Below, piece by piece: positions 42,255 through 50,700 of a DNA stretch of 64,000 nucleotides; the first letter of the stretch is position 1; each line of letters opens with the position of its first letter. Origin of the DNA: Limoniibacter endophyticus (GTDB lineage: Bacteria; Pseudomonadota; Alphaproteobacteria; Rhizobiales; Rhizobiaceae). The translations under genes and the position numbers were made by a program. Under the pieces are notes generated by a model. The model had not been told where the DNA came from, ran no database searches, and saw nothing but the letters and a program-made list of their open reading frames with translations. The stretch spans positions 1-64,000 of the forward strand of contig NZ_BMZO01000006.1 of assembly GCF_014652835.1 (NCBI RefSeq), given 5' to 3'.

Positions 42255-43034
42255 ATGGTGCATTCCCGGCTACCTGTATCCGACCGGAGGCTTGCGGTCT
42301 CGGCGGCTTTCATGGGTTTTGGTCTTGGCGGTTTCTTCGACGGCATTCTTTTGCATCAAATTCTCGAATGGCACCATCTGCTAAGCGGCGTTCAGCAGGC
42401 ACGTCTGGACATTCGGTTTCTCATCATGACCGATGGCTTGTTCCATCTGCTTATGTATCTGATGACTGTGATCGGCATCTACCTGCTTCTCAGATCACGC
42501 GCGGTTCTGGGGCAAGGGCAAACGAAGCGGATATTTTCAAGCTACCTGCTGACCGGCTTCGGTGTCTGGCATATCGTCGATGCGATTTTTTCGCATTGGG
42601 TTCTGGGTTTGCATCATATCCGCATGGACGCCGAGAACCCGCTTGTCTGGGATGTAGTCTGGCTCCTGATTTTCGGGGTTCTGCCTTGTTTGGCGGGCTA
42701 TTGGATGCGCCGCAACGGATCGGACGGCGGTGCGTCGAAAGTCGCAGCACTGACGGTTTTCATTGCTATTCTAGCAGGCGGCGTATCGATATTTCCCGTC
42801 GCGCGAAACGATGTTGCCATTGTTCTTTTTCATCCCATGGCGACCCCCGTCCAAGCTTTCGCTGCGGTTCGTAGTGCGGGCGGTGAAATTTTATGGACGG
42901 ATAGCTCGCAACAGGTCTGGGTCTTGAGGACGCGTAGCCCCAACACGTCAGGAAGCCTTTACAAGCGTGGAGCTATCCTTGTCAGCAATAACGGGTTTCT
43001 CGCGGGCTGCCTCAACTGGATGAAGGAGAGCTGA
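42255..43034 (+). CDS. DUF2243 integral membrane protein
   Basis: A 259-residue membrane protein whose N-terminal half carries the DUF2243 signature: GFGLGGFFDGILLHQILEWHH, then a helix pair and FSHWVLGLHHIR. Conserved His residues in these motifs suggest metal or heme contact. About four to five helices are followed by a hydrophilic C-terminal part of about 70 residues. The ATG at 42255 is preferred to a TTG at 42207. DUF2243 genes often lie near cytochrome oxidase assembly genes, but none is seen here. The function is unknown. Confidence 0.75.
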   Translation: MVHSRLPVSDRRLAVSAAFMGFGLGGFFDGILLHQILEWHHLLSGVQQARLDIRFLIMTDGLFHLLMYLMTVIGIYLLLRSRAVLGQGQTKRIFSSYLLTGFGVWHIVDAIFSHWVLGLHHIRMDAENPLVWDVVWLLIFGVLPCLAGYWMRRNGSDGGASKVAALTVFIAILAGGVSIFPVARNDVAIVLFHPMATPVQAFAAVRSAGGEILWTDSSQQVWVLRTRSPNTSGSLYKRGAILVSNNGFLAGCLNWMKES

Positions 43035-43056
43035 GGAACGCTTTCCGCACTTCGAA

Positions 43057-43362
43057 TCAGCGCTTGCGCACGAACTCGGTACGCAAGACCAGTCCCTTGA
43101 TGGCGTCGTGACGGCAGTCGACTTCTTCGGGATTGTCGGTCAGCCGGATCGTCTTGATGACGGTGCCCTGCTTGAGCGTCTGTCCCGCGCCCTTGACCTT
43201 CAGGTCTTTGATCAGCACGACGGAATCGCCATCGGCAAGAAGATTTCCCGACGCATCGCGGACTTCCGCCCCTTTAGCCTTTTCAGCAGCAAGTTCGGAA
43301 GCGGGGCGCCATTCGCCGGTGGCTTCATCATATACATAATCGTCGTCGTTCAGGTCGCTCAT
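43057..43362 (-). CDS. PhnA/YjdM-domain protein
   Basis: A 101-residue protein. The C-terminal half is a PhnA domain (DGDSVVLIKDLKVKGAGQTL, then VIKTIRLTDN and VDCRHDAIKGLVLRTEFVRK). Most family members have an N-terminal zinc ribbon with CPxC pairs; here that part is reduced to DYVYDEATGEW without cysteines. The start is the ATG at 43362. Despite the historical link to alkylphosphonate use, the role of the family is unclear. It stands alone, convergent with the DUF2243 gene. Confidence 0.8.
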   Translation of the reverse strand: MSDLNDDDYVYDEATGEWRPASELAAEKAKGAEVRDASGNLLADGDSVVLIKDLKVKGAGQTLKQGTVIKTIRLTDNPEEVDCRHDAIKGLVLRTEFVRKR

Positions 43363-43481
43363 CTGTTTTTCCTTTTCTGGAAGACCTCGAACGATCTCCA
43401 CGCAGGAATGCATCTATCTTGGAAAGCCATAGAGATCAAATAGCGCAGCAGATCCGCCACCCCGTCCGTTCGAAGAGAAGG

Positions 43482-44465
43482 CTATGGTACCAGAACGATC
43501 GAGCCTGTGGTTTTGCCCGACTCCAGATCGCGTTGCGCCTGTGCTGCGTCCTTCAGGTGGTAGACAGTGGGCTCTACGACGCGAATATTCTTATCAAGGA
43601 TCAGGGAGAACAGGCTTTCCGCCGCAGCCTCGAGTTCATCTTTCCTGGCGGTGTAATGCGCGATGGATGGGCGCGTCAGGAACAAGGAGCCGCGAGTGCC
43701 GAGTTGTCCTATGTCGAGCGGAGGCACACCTCCGGATGCGCTTCCGAAACTTACCATGATCCCACGGGGCTGAAGACAGTCCAGAGATTTGTAGAACGTG
43801 TCGCCACCGATTCCATCATAGGCTGCCGAAACACCTTTGCCGTCAGTGACCTCCTTCACGCGCTCGACAAAATCCTCTTCGGTGTAGACGACCGGATATG
43901 CGCAGCCATTGGCCTTTGCGATTTCGGCTTTTTGCCGCGAGCTAACGGTTCCTATTACCGTCGCACCAATATGTTGGAGCCATTGACATGCGATGCTGCC
44001 TACGCCACCGGCGGCGGCCTGCCAAAGGACGACGTCACCCGGCTTCACTATATGGCAGCGACGTATGAGATACTCGACGGTGAGGCCTTTAAAGGTCAAG
44101 CTTGCTGCGGTTTGTGTGCTAATTCCGTCCGGAAGCCTTACCACTCGGGCCGCCGCGATGTGACGGACTGTTGCATATCCGCCGGGCGTACCGCCAACAT
44201 AGACTACCCTGTCTCCGCGACGGAGTCCGTCCACTCCCTCCCCCACAGCTTCAATGACGCCCGCACCCTCGACGCCGATGCCGCTAGGCAATGGCAGTGG
44301 AAACGCCCCCGTGCGGTGGTAGATATCTATGAAATTGAGGCCGATCGCTTCCTGCCGGATTTGCACTTGTCCAGCCGCAGGCGTGTCGAGCTCATACTCC
44401 TCAAACTTGAGGACATTCGCATCGCCCGTCCTGTCGAATTTGTAGGCCAAAGCTGTCGTCGCCAT
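43482..44465 (-). CDS. Quinone oxidoreductase, zeta-crystallin family (QorA-like)
   Basis: A 327-residue medium-chain reductase without the zinc-ligand cysteines of alcohol dehydrogenases. Motifs are GLNFIDIYHRTG near residue 40, GVEGAGVIEAVG, and the NADPH-binding AAAGGVGSIACQW. It should reduce quinones with NADPH by one electron, or reduce enones. The ATG at 44465 behind GGGAGAG is used. It lies downstream of a LysR gene on the same strand, with a remarkable perfect inverted repeat in the 106-bp gap that may control it. Confidence 0.87.
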   Translation of the reverse strand: MATTALAYKFDRTGDANVLKFEEYELDTPAAGQVQIRQEAIGLNFIDIYHRTGAFPLPLPSGIGVEGAGVIEAVGEGVDGLRRGDRVVYVGGTPGGYATVRHIAAARVVRLPDGISTQTAASLTFKGLTVEYLIRRCHIVKPGDVVLWQAAAGGVGSIACQWLQHIGATVIGTVSSRQKAEIAKANGCAYPVVYTEEDFVERVKEVTDGKGVSAAYDGIGGDTFYKSLDCLQPRGIMVSFGSASGGVPPLDIGQLGTRGSLFLTRPSIAHYTARKDELEAAAESLFSLILDKNIRVVEPTVYHLKDAAQAQRDLESGKTTGSIVLVP

Positions 44466-44531
44466 TATCAATGCTCTCCCAGGAAATTAGCTGGTGGAAC
44501 TATGGCGGAGGCAACCGGTCCCTGCCCATGA

Positions 44532-44562
44532 ACAAATATGAAGAACCATTCTTCATATTTGT
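44532..44562. promoter_or_regulatory. Perfect 14-bp inverted repeat between LysR and qor
   Basis: ACAAATATGAAGAA (44532-44545) and its exact complement (44549-44562) flank CCA. It lies 67 bp before the qor start and 10 bp after the LysR stop. It may be an AT-rich terminator of LysR or an operator of qor. A perfect 31-bp dyad is long for an operator. Confidence 0.55.
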
Positions 44563-44571
44563 CAGAAGGTA

Positions 44572-45465
44572 TCACGCCGACAAGAGCTCTGCCTGTGCGG
44601 ATGCGATCATATCGCCCAGATAGTCTGCGACTGCGCGAACTCGTGCAAATTCATGCGATGCAGCTTGCTGTAGCATCCATATGTCCGTCACGAGTGGGGG
44701 GTGCTCGTCCATCACCCGCATCAAGCCTTGTTTTCTTGCAATGAAGGCTGGAAGGACAGCGATGCCGAATCCCGCTTTGGCTGCGGCGAGCTGGCTGCCC
44801 ATCGTGTGCGTGCGAACGCTGTAGAGTGCATCGCCCGACCGGCTCTCAAGCCATCGCGCCATCGGCAGATAGGCAAGCTCCGTTTCCCATCCGATGAGAC
44901 GGTGCCCTGCATGCAGCCGGGAAATGGCGGTGTGATCATGTCGAGCCAGATATTCTGCCGAACAATATAATCCAAGCGCGATTTCTCCGAGCTTGCGGAT
45001 GGTATAGTCGCCATTTTCGGGGCGAACCAGACGAATGAGTATATCTGCCTCGCCTTTGGACAGGCGTGTGGAGCGGACGTCCGCAATAAACTCAAAAGCG
45101 AGATCCGGATGCGCCATGTGAAAGGCTGCAAGCCGTGGCATGATCAGGTGCTGGCCGAGGATTTCCGGCGTTTGAAGCCTTACGGTGCCTTGAACAGCGT
45201 CTGTTGCCGCTGCGGTATTCCTCTCGATCCACTGTAACTGGGCCTCTGCCTGCTCCGCGGGTTCGACCAGCGCCTTTCCCGAGTCCGTGAGAACGTAGCC
45301 GTCGTTACGACGACTGAAGAGTGCCGTTCCAAGAGCATCCTCCATCGCGCCGATGCGGCGCGTCACCGTTGCCTGACTCACCTGTAATTTGATCGCCGCT
45401 TCAGTAATTCGGCGGGTACGGGCAACGGCCAAAAAGAACCTAAGGTCATTCCAGTCGAACTTCAT
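44572..45465 (-). CDS. LysR-family regulator
   Basis: A 297-residue LysR regulator. It starts MKFDWNDLRFFLAVARTRR, with the helix-turn-helix through about residue 42, and belongs to the subgroup of DsdC/GcvA-like proteins with the WLESRSGD segment. It precedes the quinone oxidoreductase gene on the same strand and may act on it, or on distant genes. Confidence 0.82.
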   Translation of the reverse strand: MKFDWNDLRFFLAVARTRRITEAAIKLQVSQATVTRRIGAMEDALGTALFSRRNDGYVLTDSGKALVEPAEQAEAQLQWIERNTAAATDAVQGTVRLQTPEILGQHLIMPRLAAFHMAHPDLAFEFIADVRSTRLSKGEADILIRLVRPENGDYTIRKLGEIALGLYCSAEYLARHDHTAISRLHAGHRLIGWETELAYLPMARWLESRSGDALYSVRTHTMGSQLAAAKAGFGIAVLPAFIARKQGLMRVMDEHPPLVTDIWMLQQAASHEFARVRAVADYLGDMIASAQAELLSA

Positions 45466-45501
45466 GCAGCAAAGCCCATGTTCGGTCGCGAAGCGTCTGG
45501 A

Positions 45502-45524
45502 GAAGCCGGAAGATGCCGGGCTTC
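45502..45524 (-). terminator. Weak hairpin after the Lrp gene
   Basis: GAAGCC (45502-45507) pairs with GGCTTC (45519-45524), and GG/CC inside extend the stem. No clear T-run follows. It lies directly after the stop at 45527 on the minus strand. Confidence 0.4.
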
Positions 45525-45526
45525 CT

Positions 45527-45994
45527 CTAAAGATCCAAGGGAAATGCGAACCCCGCCTTCACGCGGTCCATCACCACCATCGTCTTGAAGCCTTTGATGT
45601 CGTGATTTTCGTAGAAGAAACGACGCGTGAAGGCTTCATAATCTTCCATGTCCTTAGCAGTGATGACGAGGATGAAGTCGGCGTCTCCGGTCACATAGTA
45701 GCCGATCATCACTTCTTTGGTGGCGCGGATCGCTGCCTTGAATCGATCGACAATATCGGCCCGTTCGCGCTCCAGCGAAACAAGCACGATCATGGTGATG
45801 CTCCGACCTACGGCTTTTGGTGAAACGATCGAAACGTCTGCTTCGATCACGCCTTCCTCGCGCAGTCGTTTCAATCGTCGCTGGCAGGCCGTTGGCGAGA
45901 GATTGACCGTTTGCGCCAGCTCTTCCGAGGTCAGGCGGTTGTTCTTCTGGACGGCTTCAAGCAGCGCCCTGTCTGCCCTATCAAGCATAATCAT
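45527..45994 (-). CDS. Lrp/AsnC-family regulator of ectoine catabolism (DoeX/AsnC-like)
   Basis: A 155-residue Lrp/AsnC regulator. The N-terminal helix-turn-helix contains LTSEELAQTVNLSPTACQRR, and a C-terminal RAM ligand domain follows (about residues 65-145). The ATG at 45994 follows AGGA. It diverges from doeC-doeD. In other ectoine degraders an AsnC-type protein is encoded with the doe/eut genes and binds pathway intermediates. The same role is likely here by position. Confidence 0.8.
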   Translation of the reverse strand: MIMLDRADRALLEAVQKNNRLTSEELAQTVNLSPTACQRRLKRLREEGVIEADVSIVSPKAVGRSITMIVLVSLERERADIVDRFKAAIRATKEVMIGYYVTGDADFILVITAKDMEDYEAFTRRFFYENHDIKGFKTMVVMDRVKAGFAFPLDL

Positions 45995-46114
45995 GCAGGA
46001 ATCCTGCACCAAATTGGCAAACAATGCAAATTTTCTGCGTTGACGTCGTAATCAATGCTGCCACCTGATCATGCGGGCCAGATAATCTGCTTGTAAACCC
46101 ATCTGGAGTCTCTC

Positions 46115-47593
46115 ATGCAAGGCATCGCATCTGCCGCCCTTGAAAAGCTGGCCCGGCCCGATCTGCTCGAGCGGCGTGCCTTTCTGAACGGAACCTGGGC
46201 TGCGCGCGACAGGACGCTGAGTGTCGTTGATCCGGCGTCGAACGAGCATCTGGTTGAGGTTGCGGCCTGCACGCTTGAAGATGCCGACGCGGCCGTCGAT
46301 TTCGCGAGAAGCGCGTTTTTCGACTGGCGCGACAGATTGCCTGCCGAGCGTGGCCATATTCTGCGCAACTGGGCTGGCCTCATGCGTATCAATGCTCAGG
46401 ATCTCGCTGTCATCATGACAGCCGAGCAGGGAAAACCGCTGGCAGAATCGCTGGGTGAAATCTCCTACGCGGCCAATTTCCTCGACTGGTTCGCCGCCGA
46501 AGGTGAACGTGCCTATGGAGAGACCATTCCAAGCCACCTGCCCGGCAGTCGTCTTTCCGTACAGATGCAGCCGCTTGGCGTTGCCGTGGCGATCACTCCC
46601 TGGAACTTCCCTTCGGCCATGATCACCCGCAAGGCGGGTGCGGCTCTCGCTGCCGGTTGCACCATGATTGTAAAGCCGGCGCCCGAAACGCCGCTCTCTG
46701 CGCTTGCTCTGGCGAAGCTCGCTCAGGAAGCCGGTATGCCGGCGGGGGTTTTTCAGGTTCTGACGGGCGAAGCCGCTCCTTTGGCCCGCCGTCTTCTGGA
46801 GCACACGGAAGTGCGCGCTTTCTCCTTTACCGGTTCGACGGAAGTGGGGCGCATTTTGCTCACGCAATCGGCCGCGACTATAAAAAAAGCATCGCTGGAA
46901 CTGGGTGGTCATGCGCCTTTCATCGTCTTCGACGACTATGATCTTGCGAAAGCGGTCAATGGCTGCATGGGCGCGAAATTCGCGACATCGGGTCAGGATT
47001 GCCTTGCCGCCAATCGGATCTATGTCCAGCGCGGACTTTATGATCGCTTTGTCCACCAGTTCGCCGAGGCGGCGTCCAGCCTTGCCGTCGGTCATGGTCT
47101 TGAGCCGGGTATCGACATCGGACCCATGACGCGGCCGTCAGTGGCCGAGAAATGCCGTCAGCAGATTGCACAGGCCTTGTCTGCGGGTGCGCGTCTGGCT
47201 TGCGGCGGACAAGACAGTCCGCTTGGCGGCAATTTCGTCACCCCGACCATCCTGGCCGACGTGACGGAAGATATGCTCATCGCGCGTGAGGAAACTTTCG
47301 GGCCGGTCGCCGCAGTTCTTCCCTTCGATGATGAAAGCGAAGTGCTTGCGCGCGCCAACGCCACCGAGATGGGACTGGCAGCCTATCTCTACACGAATGA
47401 TCTTGGACGCGCGATGCGTCTTACTGACCGGCTCGAATACGGCATGGTCGCCGTCAATACTCCCAAATTTACCGGCGCGCCGATTCCGTTCGGCGGATGG
47501 AAGCAATCCGGCCTTGGCCGGGAAGGCTCCCGCCACGGTCTTCTGGAATATCTCGAAGCAAAATACGTTTGCTTCGGCAATCTCGCTGCATGA
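46115..47593 (+). CDS. doeC: NAD-dependent aspartate-semialdehyde dehydrogenase of ectoine catabolism (DoeC)
   Basis: A 492-residue aldehyde dehydrogenase of the succinate-semialdehyde (GabD) type. It has TPWNFPSAMITRK at about 161-173, general base Glu262 (LELGGHAPF) and nucleophile Cys296 (SGQDCLAAN). By context it is DoeC, which oxidises L-aspartate semialdehyde to aspartate at the end of ectoine breakdown. A sequence-only call would be GabD. It is followed 11 bp later by the transaminase gene. Confidence 0.82.
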   Translation: MQGIASAALEKLARPDLLERRAFLNGTWAARDRTLSVVDPASNEHLVEVAACTLEDADAAVDFARSAFFDWRDRLPAERGHILRNWAGLMRINAQDLAVIMTAEQGKPLAESLGEISYAANFLDWFAAEGERAYGETIPSHLPGSRLSVQMQPLGVAVAITPWNFPSAMITRKAGAALAAGCTMIVKPAPETPLSALALAKLAQEAGMPAGVFQVLTGEAAPLARRLLEHTEVRAFSFTGSTEVGRILLTQSAATIKKASLELGGHAPFIVFDDYDLAKAVNGCMGAKFATSGQDCLAANRIYVQRGLYDRFVHQFAEAASSLAVGHGLEPGIDIGPMTRPSVAEKCRQQIAQALSAGARLACGGQDSPLGGNFVTPTILADVTEDMLIAREETFGPVAAVLPFDDESEVLARANATEMGLAAYLYTNDLGRAMRLTDRLEYGMVAVNTPKFTGAPIPFGGWKQSGLGREGSRHGLLEYLEAKYVCFGNLAA

Positions 47594-47604
47594 AAGGATT
47601 ATCC

Positions 47605-49008
47605 ATGACCCTCAACCTTAACCAGATCGCGGAGATGGATCGGAATTCGGTTCTGCATCCCTTCACGCAGCTCAAGGATTTTGCCACCGGCAAGATGGGA
47701 GATCCGACTATCGTTGAAACGGGCAAAGGCATCCGCATCCAGGACGCGCATGGCAAGCAGTTGATCGATGGGTTCGCTGGCCTCTACTGTGTGAATGTCG
47801 GCTATGGACGCACGGAAGTTGCTGAGGCGATTTCCCGTCAGGCCTATCGCCTCGCCTATTATCATTCCTATGCTGCCCATACAACGGACGAACTCGCCAT
47901 TCTTTCAGACCGACTGGTGAAGATGGCACCGGGCAAGATGAGCAAGGTTTTTTACGGCATGTCGGGTTCGGATGCCAACGAAACGCAAGCGAAGCTGGTC
48001 TGGTATTACAGCAATCTGCGCGGCAAGCCGAACAAGAAGAAGATCATTTCGCGGGAGCGCGGCTATCATGGCTGCAGCGTCGTTTCCGGCTCCATGACCG
48101 GCATGAGTTTCTATCATGATCACATGGATTTGCCGCGTGCGGGGATTTTGCATACTGGTGCACCGCATCATTACTGGGGAGCGGAAGCAGGCGAAACCGA
48201 ACTGGAATTTTCCAGACGCCGTGCTGGCGAACTTGAAACGCTGATCGTGCGCGAAGACCCGGATACGATCGGTGCCTTCATCGCGGAGCCGGTACTCGGA
48301 ACCGGGGGTATCACCCCTCCCCCGCAAGCTTATTGGGAAGAAATCCAGAAGGTCCTGAAGAAGTACGACATTCTTCTTATCGCCGACGAAGTTATTACCG
48401 GCTTTGGCCGGACCGGCTCCATGTTTGGCTCGCAACACTATGGAATCGAGCCTGATCTTATCACCGTCGCCAAAGGCCTGACCTCCGCCTATTTTCCGCT
48501 TTCAGGTGCCATAGTCGGCGAAAAAGTCTACAAAGTGCTGGAAGAAGGCGCGGATCGCGTCGGTGCCTTCTCGCATGGCTACACCTATTCCGGCCATCCA
48601 ATTGGCGCGGCTGCCGCCAATGCTGTGCTCGACATTGTTGAGAAGGAGGATCTGCCTGGCAATGCGCGCGAAGTCGGCACTTATTTCCAGGAGCAGCTGA
48701 AGGCAAAGTTTGCCCAGCTTCCGATCGTTGGCGAAGTGCGTGGTGTTGGTCTGATGGGGGCAATCGAATTCGTAGCGGATCGCGAAAAGAAGACGCGCTT
48801 TGCCCCCGGTCTTGCTGTCGGCGCACGCGTTTCCAAAGCGGCGCGCAACGGTGGCCTCATCGCTCGCGCCATGCCGCATGGTGATATTCTAGGCTTCGCA
48901 CCGCCCCTCGTTACGACGAAGGAAGAGGTTGATGAGATTATCGCCATCGCGGAAGCTGCGGTGCGATCCGTGATGGACGAACTGGTCCAGGCTGGCGAAA
49001 AGGTTTGA
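47605..49008 (+). CDS. doeD: Class III transaminase of ectoine catabolism (DoeD)
   Basis: A 467-residue PLP-dependent class III aminotransferase. It shows GSDANETQAK, the PLP-contact Asp in LLIADEVITGFGR and Schiff-base Lys290 (ITVAKGLTSAYFP). The family includes beta-alanine/GABA/putrescine-pyruvate transaminases. Within this cluster the expected reaction is L-2,4-diaminobutyrate to aspartate semialdehyde. ATG 47605 follows AAAGGA. The longer open frame upstream lies inside doeC. Confidence 0.83.
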   Translation: MTLNLNQIAEMDRNSVLHPFTQLKDFATGKMGDPTIVETGKGIRIQDAHGKQLIDGFAGLYCVNVGYGRTEVAEAISRQAYRLAYYHSYAAHTTDELAILSDRLVKMAPGKMSKVFYGMSGSDANETQAKLVWYYSNLRGKPNKKKIISRERGYHGCSVVSGSMTGMSFYHDHMDLPRAGILHTGAPHHYWGAEAGETELEFSRRRAGELETLIVREDPDTIGAFIAEPVLGTGGITPPPQAYWEEIQKVLKKYDILLIADEVITGFGRTGSMFGSQHYGIEPDLITVAKGLTSAYFPLSGAIVGEKVYKVLEEGADRVGAFSHGYTYSGHPIGAAAANAVLDIVEKEDLPGNAREVGTYFQEQLKAKFAQLPIVGEVRGVGLMGAIEFVADREKKTRFAPGLAVGARVSKAARNGGLIARAMPHGDILGFAPPLVTTKEEVDEIIAIAEAAVRSVMDELVQAGEKV

Positions 49009-49019
49009 TGCAAGCGGCG

Positions 49020-49042
49020 CCGGCGGGTTTTCCAGCCGCCGG
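49020..49042 (+). terminator. Hairpin after doeD
   Basis: CCGGCGG (49020-49026) / CCGCCGG (49036-49042) forms a stem 11 bp after the doeD stop. There is no T-tract behind it, so termination is only possible. Confidence 0.4.
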
Positions 49043-49061
49043 TAACTGCCTGGTTCAAAGG

Positions 49062-49149
49062 CATAATGGCGGCAATTATGTGCATTTCGGATGCACTTGC
49101 CGCGGATGCTGCATAACGCTTCATCTTTTGCGATGAAGCGTGCATAATG
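49062..49149. promoter_or_regulatory. Array of CATAAT/ATTATG boxes and a 10-bp inverted repeat upstream of enuR
   Basis: The dyad CATAAT-N7-ATTATG lies at 49062-49080, and TGCAT-TTCGG-ATGCA follows at 49081-49095. The inverted repeat ACGCTTCATC / GATGAAGCGT (49116-49125 and 49132-49141) is flanked by GCATAACG and GCATAATG (49142-49149). Clustered dyads before a MocR gene suggest autoregulation or binding by the regulator. Confidence 0.5.
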
Positions 49150-49185
49150 TCATGAAATTATCGTCCCGAAGAACGAGACAATTTC

Positions 49186-50634
49186 ATGCGTCGTCAAGCC
49201 AATCCCCTCGCGCTCGATCCGATACCTGCGACAAAGCCGGTGGAGTGGCGACCGAAGCTTGCCCGGCAGAAAGGCGCAACCAAGCACGCAGCGCTCACCG
49301 AACGCATCATCGCCGATATCGATGCCGGCATACTCAAGCCTACGGATCGCATGCCTACGCATCGCGATCTGGCGCGCGAGCTTGGTCTTTCTGTCCAGAC
49401 TGTCAGCCTTTCCTACAAAGAGGCGGAGCGGCTTGGCTACTTGAGCGGTGAAATCGGCCGCGGTACTTTCGTCAAGGCGCGCGTGACGGACCGCGCGGGC
49501 CGTATGATGCTCGACCACAGTCCTAATGAAGTGCTCGACCTTTCGATCATTCGCGGGGTCTATCTCGACGCACATGAAAATGCGTCACGGGAGATTTTCC
49601 GGGAAATGGCAGAAGGTGATGTCGCGGGTTTCATGCGACCTTGCCGTCCGATTGCGGGACTTGATCGGCATCGCGAGACAGCAAGAACCTGGTTGCGCGG
49701 ACTTGGCGTTGCAGCCGGAGCCGAGCGAATCCTGGTTACCAATGGCGCCGCACACGCGATCTTTCTCGCACTAAGCTGCATAATCCGCTCCGGTGACGTT
49801 GTTCTATGCGAGAATCTCACGGATCATGGAATTATTGGGCTTTCCAATATTCTGGGCTTTAGCTTGAAGGGCTTACCCACGGATAATGAAGGTCTTTTGC
49901 CCGATGCGCTGGAGGCTGCATGTGCGGCTGGCGGCGTACGGGCTCTCGTTCTTATCCCAACGCTCAATAATCCTACCGGCCATGTCGCCGGAGCCGCGCG
50001 CAGACGGGAAATAGCAGCGATTGCAGATCGTTACGGCGTTTTCGTTATAGAAGATGAGGTTTACCGGCCAATAATCGAAGAAGATCTGCCGTCAATAAGC
50101 GAAATGCTGCCTGATCTAGGCTTCTTCGTTACCAGTTTCACAAAAGCGGTCTTGACCGGCTTGCGCGTCGGCTATCTCGTCGTGCCACCGGCCTATTCCA
50201 TTCGCGCAGCCTCCATTCTGCGCGTGTCGAGTTGGAGCGGTACCTATCTCGCAGCGGAAATCGCAACCCGTTGGGTGGAAGATGGCACTGCGCTCCGGCT
50301 GCTTGATATCCAGCGAGATGAGGCGCGTGCGCGTCAGTCGATCGCGACCGAAATCCTCGGTGATCATATTGCATCCAGTCACCCGCTGTCCCTGTGTGCC
50401 TGGCTCAAGGTTCCTGCACATTGGACGGAAGAAGGTCTGGTGCGCTCGCTTGCGAACCAGAATATCGCGGTCACTCCGTCCGAACCCTTCATTGCAGGGC
50501 CGGCCCACGGAGGAGGCATTCGCATATGTCTGGGAGGGCGCATGAGCCATGCGAGCCTTACCAAGGCCCTCATCACCGTGCATCAGGCTTTTGAGCAATT
50601 GCCGCCAGTCTATGACATAGGCTCGATCGGTTAG
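49186..50634 (+). CDS. enuR: MocR-type regulator of ectoine use (EnuR)
   Basis: A 482-residue GntR/MocR protein. A winged helix-turn-helix (about 34-95, containing MPTHRDLARELGLSVQTVS) is joined to an aminotransferase class I fold. The PLP lysine is Lys320 in SFTKAVLTGLRVGY, and NNPTGH is at about 261-266. EnuR binds PLP and is relieved of repression by the ectoine intermediates N-acetyl-diaminobutyrate and diaminobutyrate. Its place directly before the eut/doe/ehu operon and its length agree with that regulator. Confidence 0.88.
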   Translation: MRRQANPLALDPIPATKPVEWRPKLARQKGATKHAALTERIIADIDAGILKPTDRMPTHRDLARELGLSVQTVSLSYKEAERLGYLSGEIGRGTFVKARVTDRAGRMMLDHSPNEVLDLSIIRGVYLDAHENASREIFREMAEGDVAGFMRPCRPIAGLDRHRETARTWLRGLGVAAGAERILVTNGAAHAIFLALSCIIRSGDVVLCENLTDHGIIGLSNILGFSLKGLPTDNEGLLPDALEAACAAGGVRALVLIPTLNNPTGHVAGAARRREIAAIADRYGVFVIEDEVYRPIIEEDLPSISEMLPDLGFFVTSFTKAVLTGLRVGYLVVPPAYSIRAASILRVSSWSGTYLAAEIATRWVEDGTALRLLDIQRDEARARQSIATEILGDHIASSHPLSLCAWLKVPAHWTEEGLVRSLANQNIAVTPSEPFIAGPAHGGGIRICLGGRMSHASLTKALITVHQAFEQLPPVYDIGSIG

Positions 50635-50641
50635 GCTGCAC

Positions 50642-50683
50642 ACGACAATCATTGAATCATGACAATATAATAATTGACATGAT
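50642..50683 (+). promoter_or_regulatory. Promoter and operator of the eutB-ehuA operon
   Basis: A perfect -10 box TATAAT (50666-50671) lies 18 bp downstream of a weak -35 ACGACA (50642-50647). The inverted repeat ATCATGACAAT (50656-50666) / ATTGACATGAT (50673-50683), with one mismatch, surrounds the -10 box, and a third CATGACAAT overlaps the eutB start. Repressor binding here, most likely by EnuR, would block transcription. Confidence 0.6.
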
Positions 50684-50700
50684 TTTGGTTCGCTCTCAAC

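Noticed and set aside
46115-47593. Calling the gene at 46115-47593 gabD (GABA degradation)
   Set aside because: Sequence type fits, but the neighbours (transaminase, EnuR, eut/doe/ehu genes) make the ectoine role DoeC more likely.
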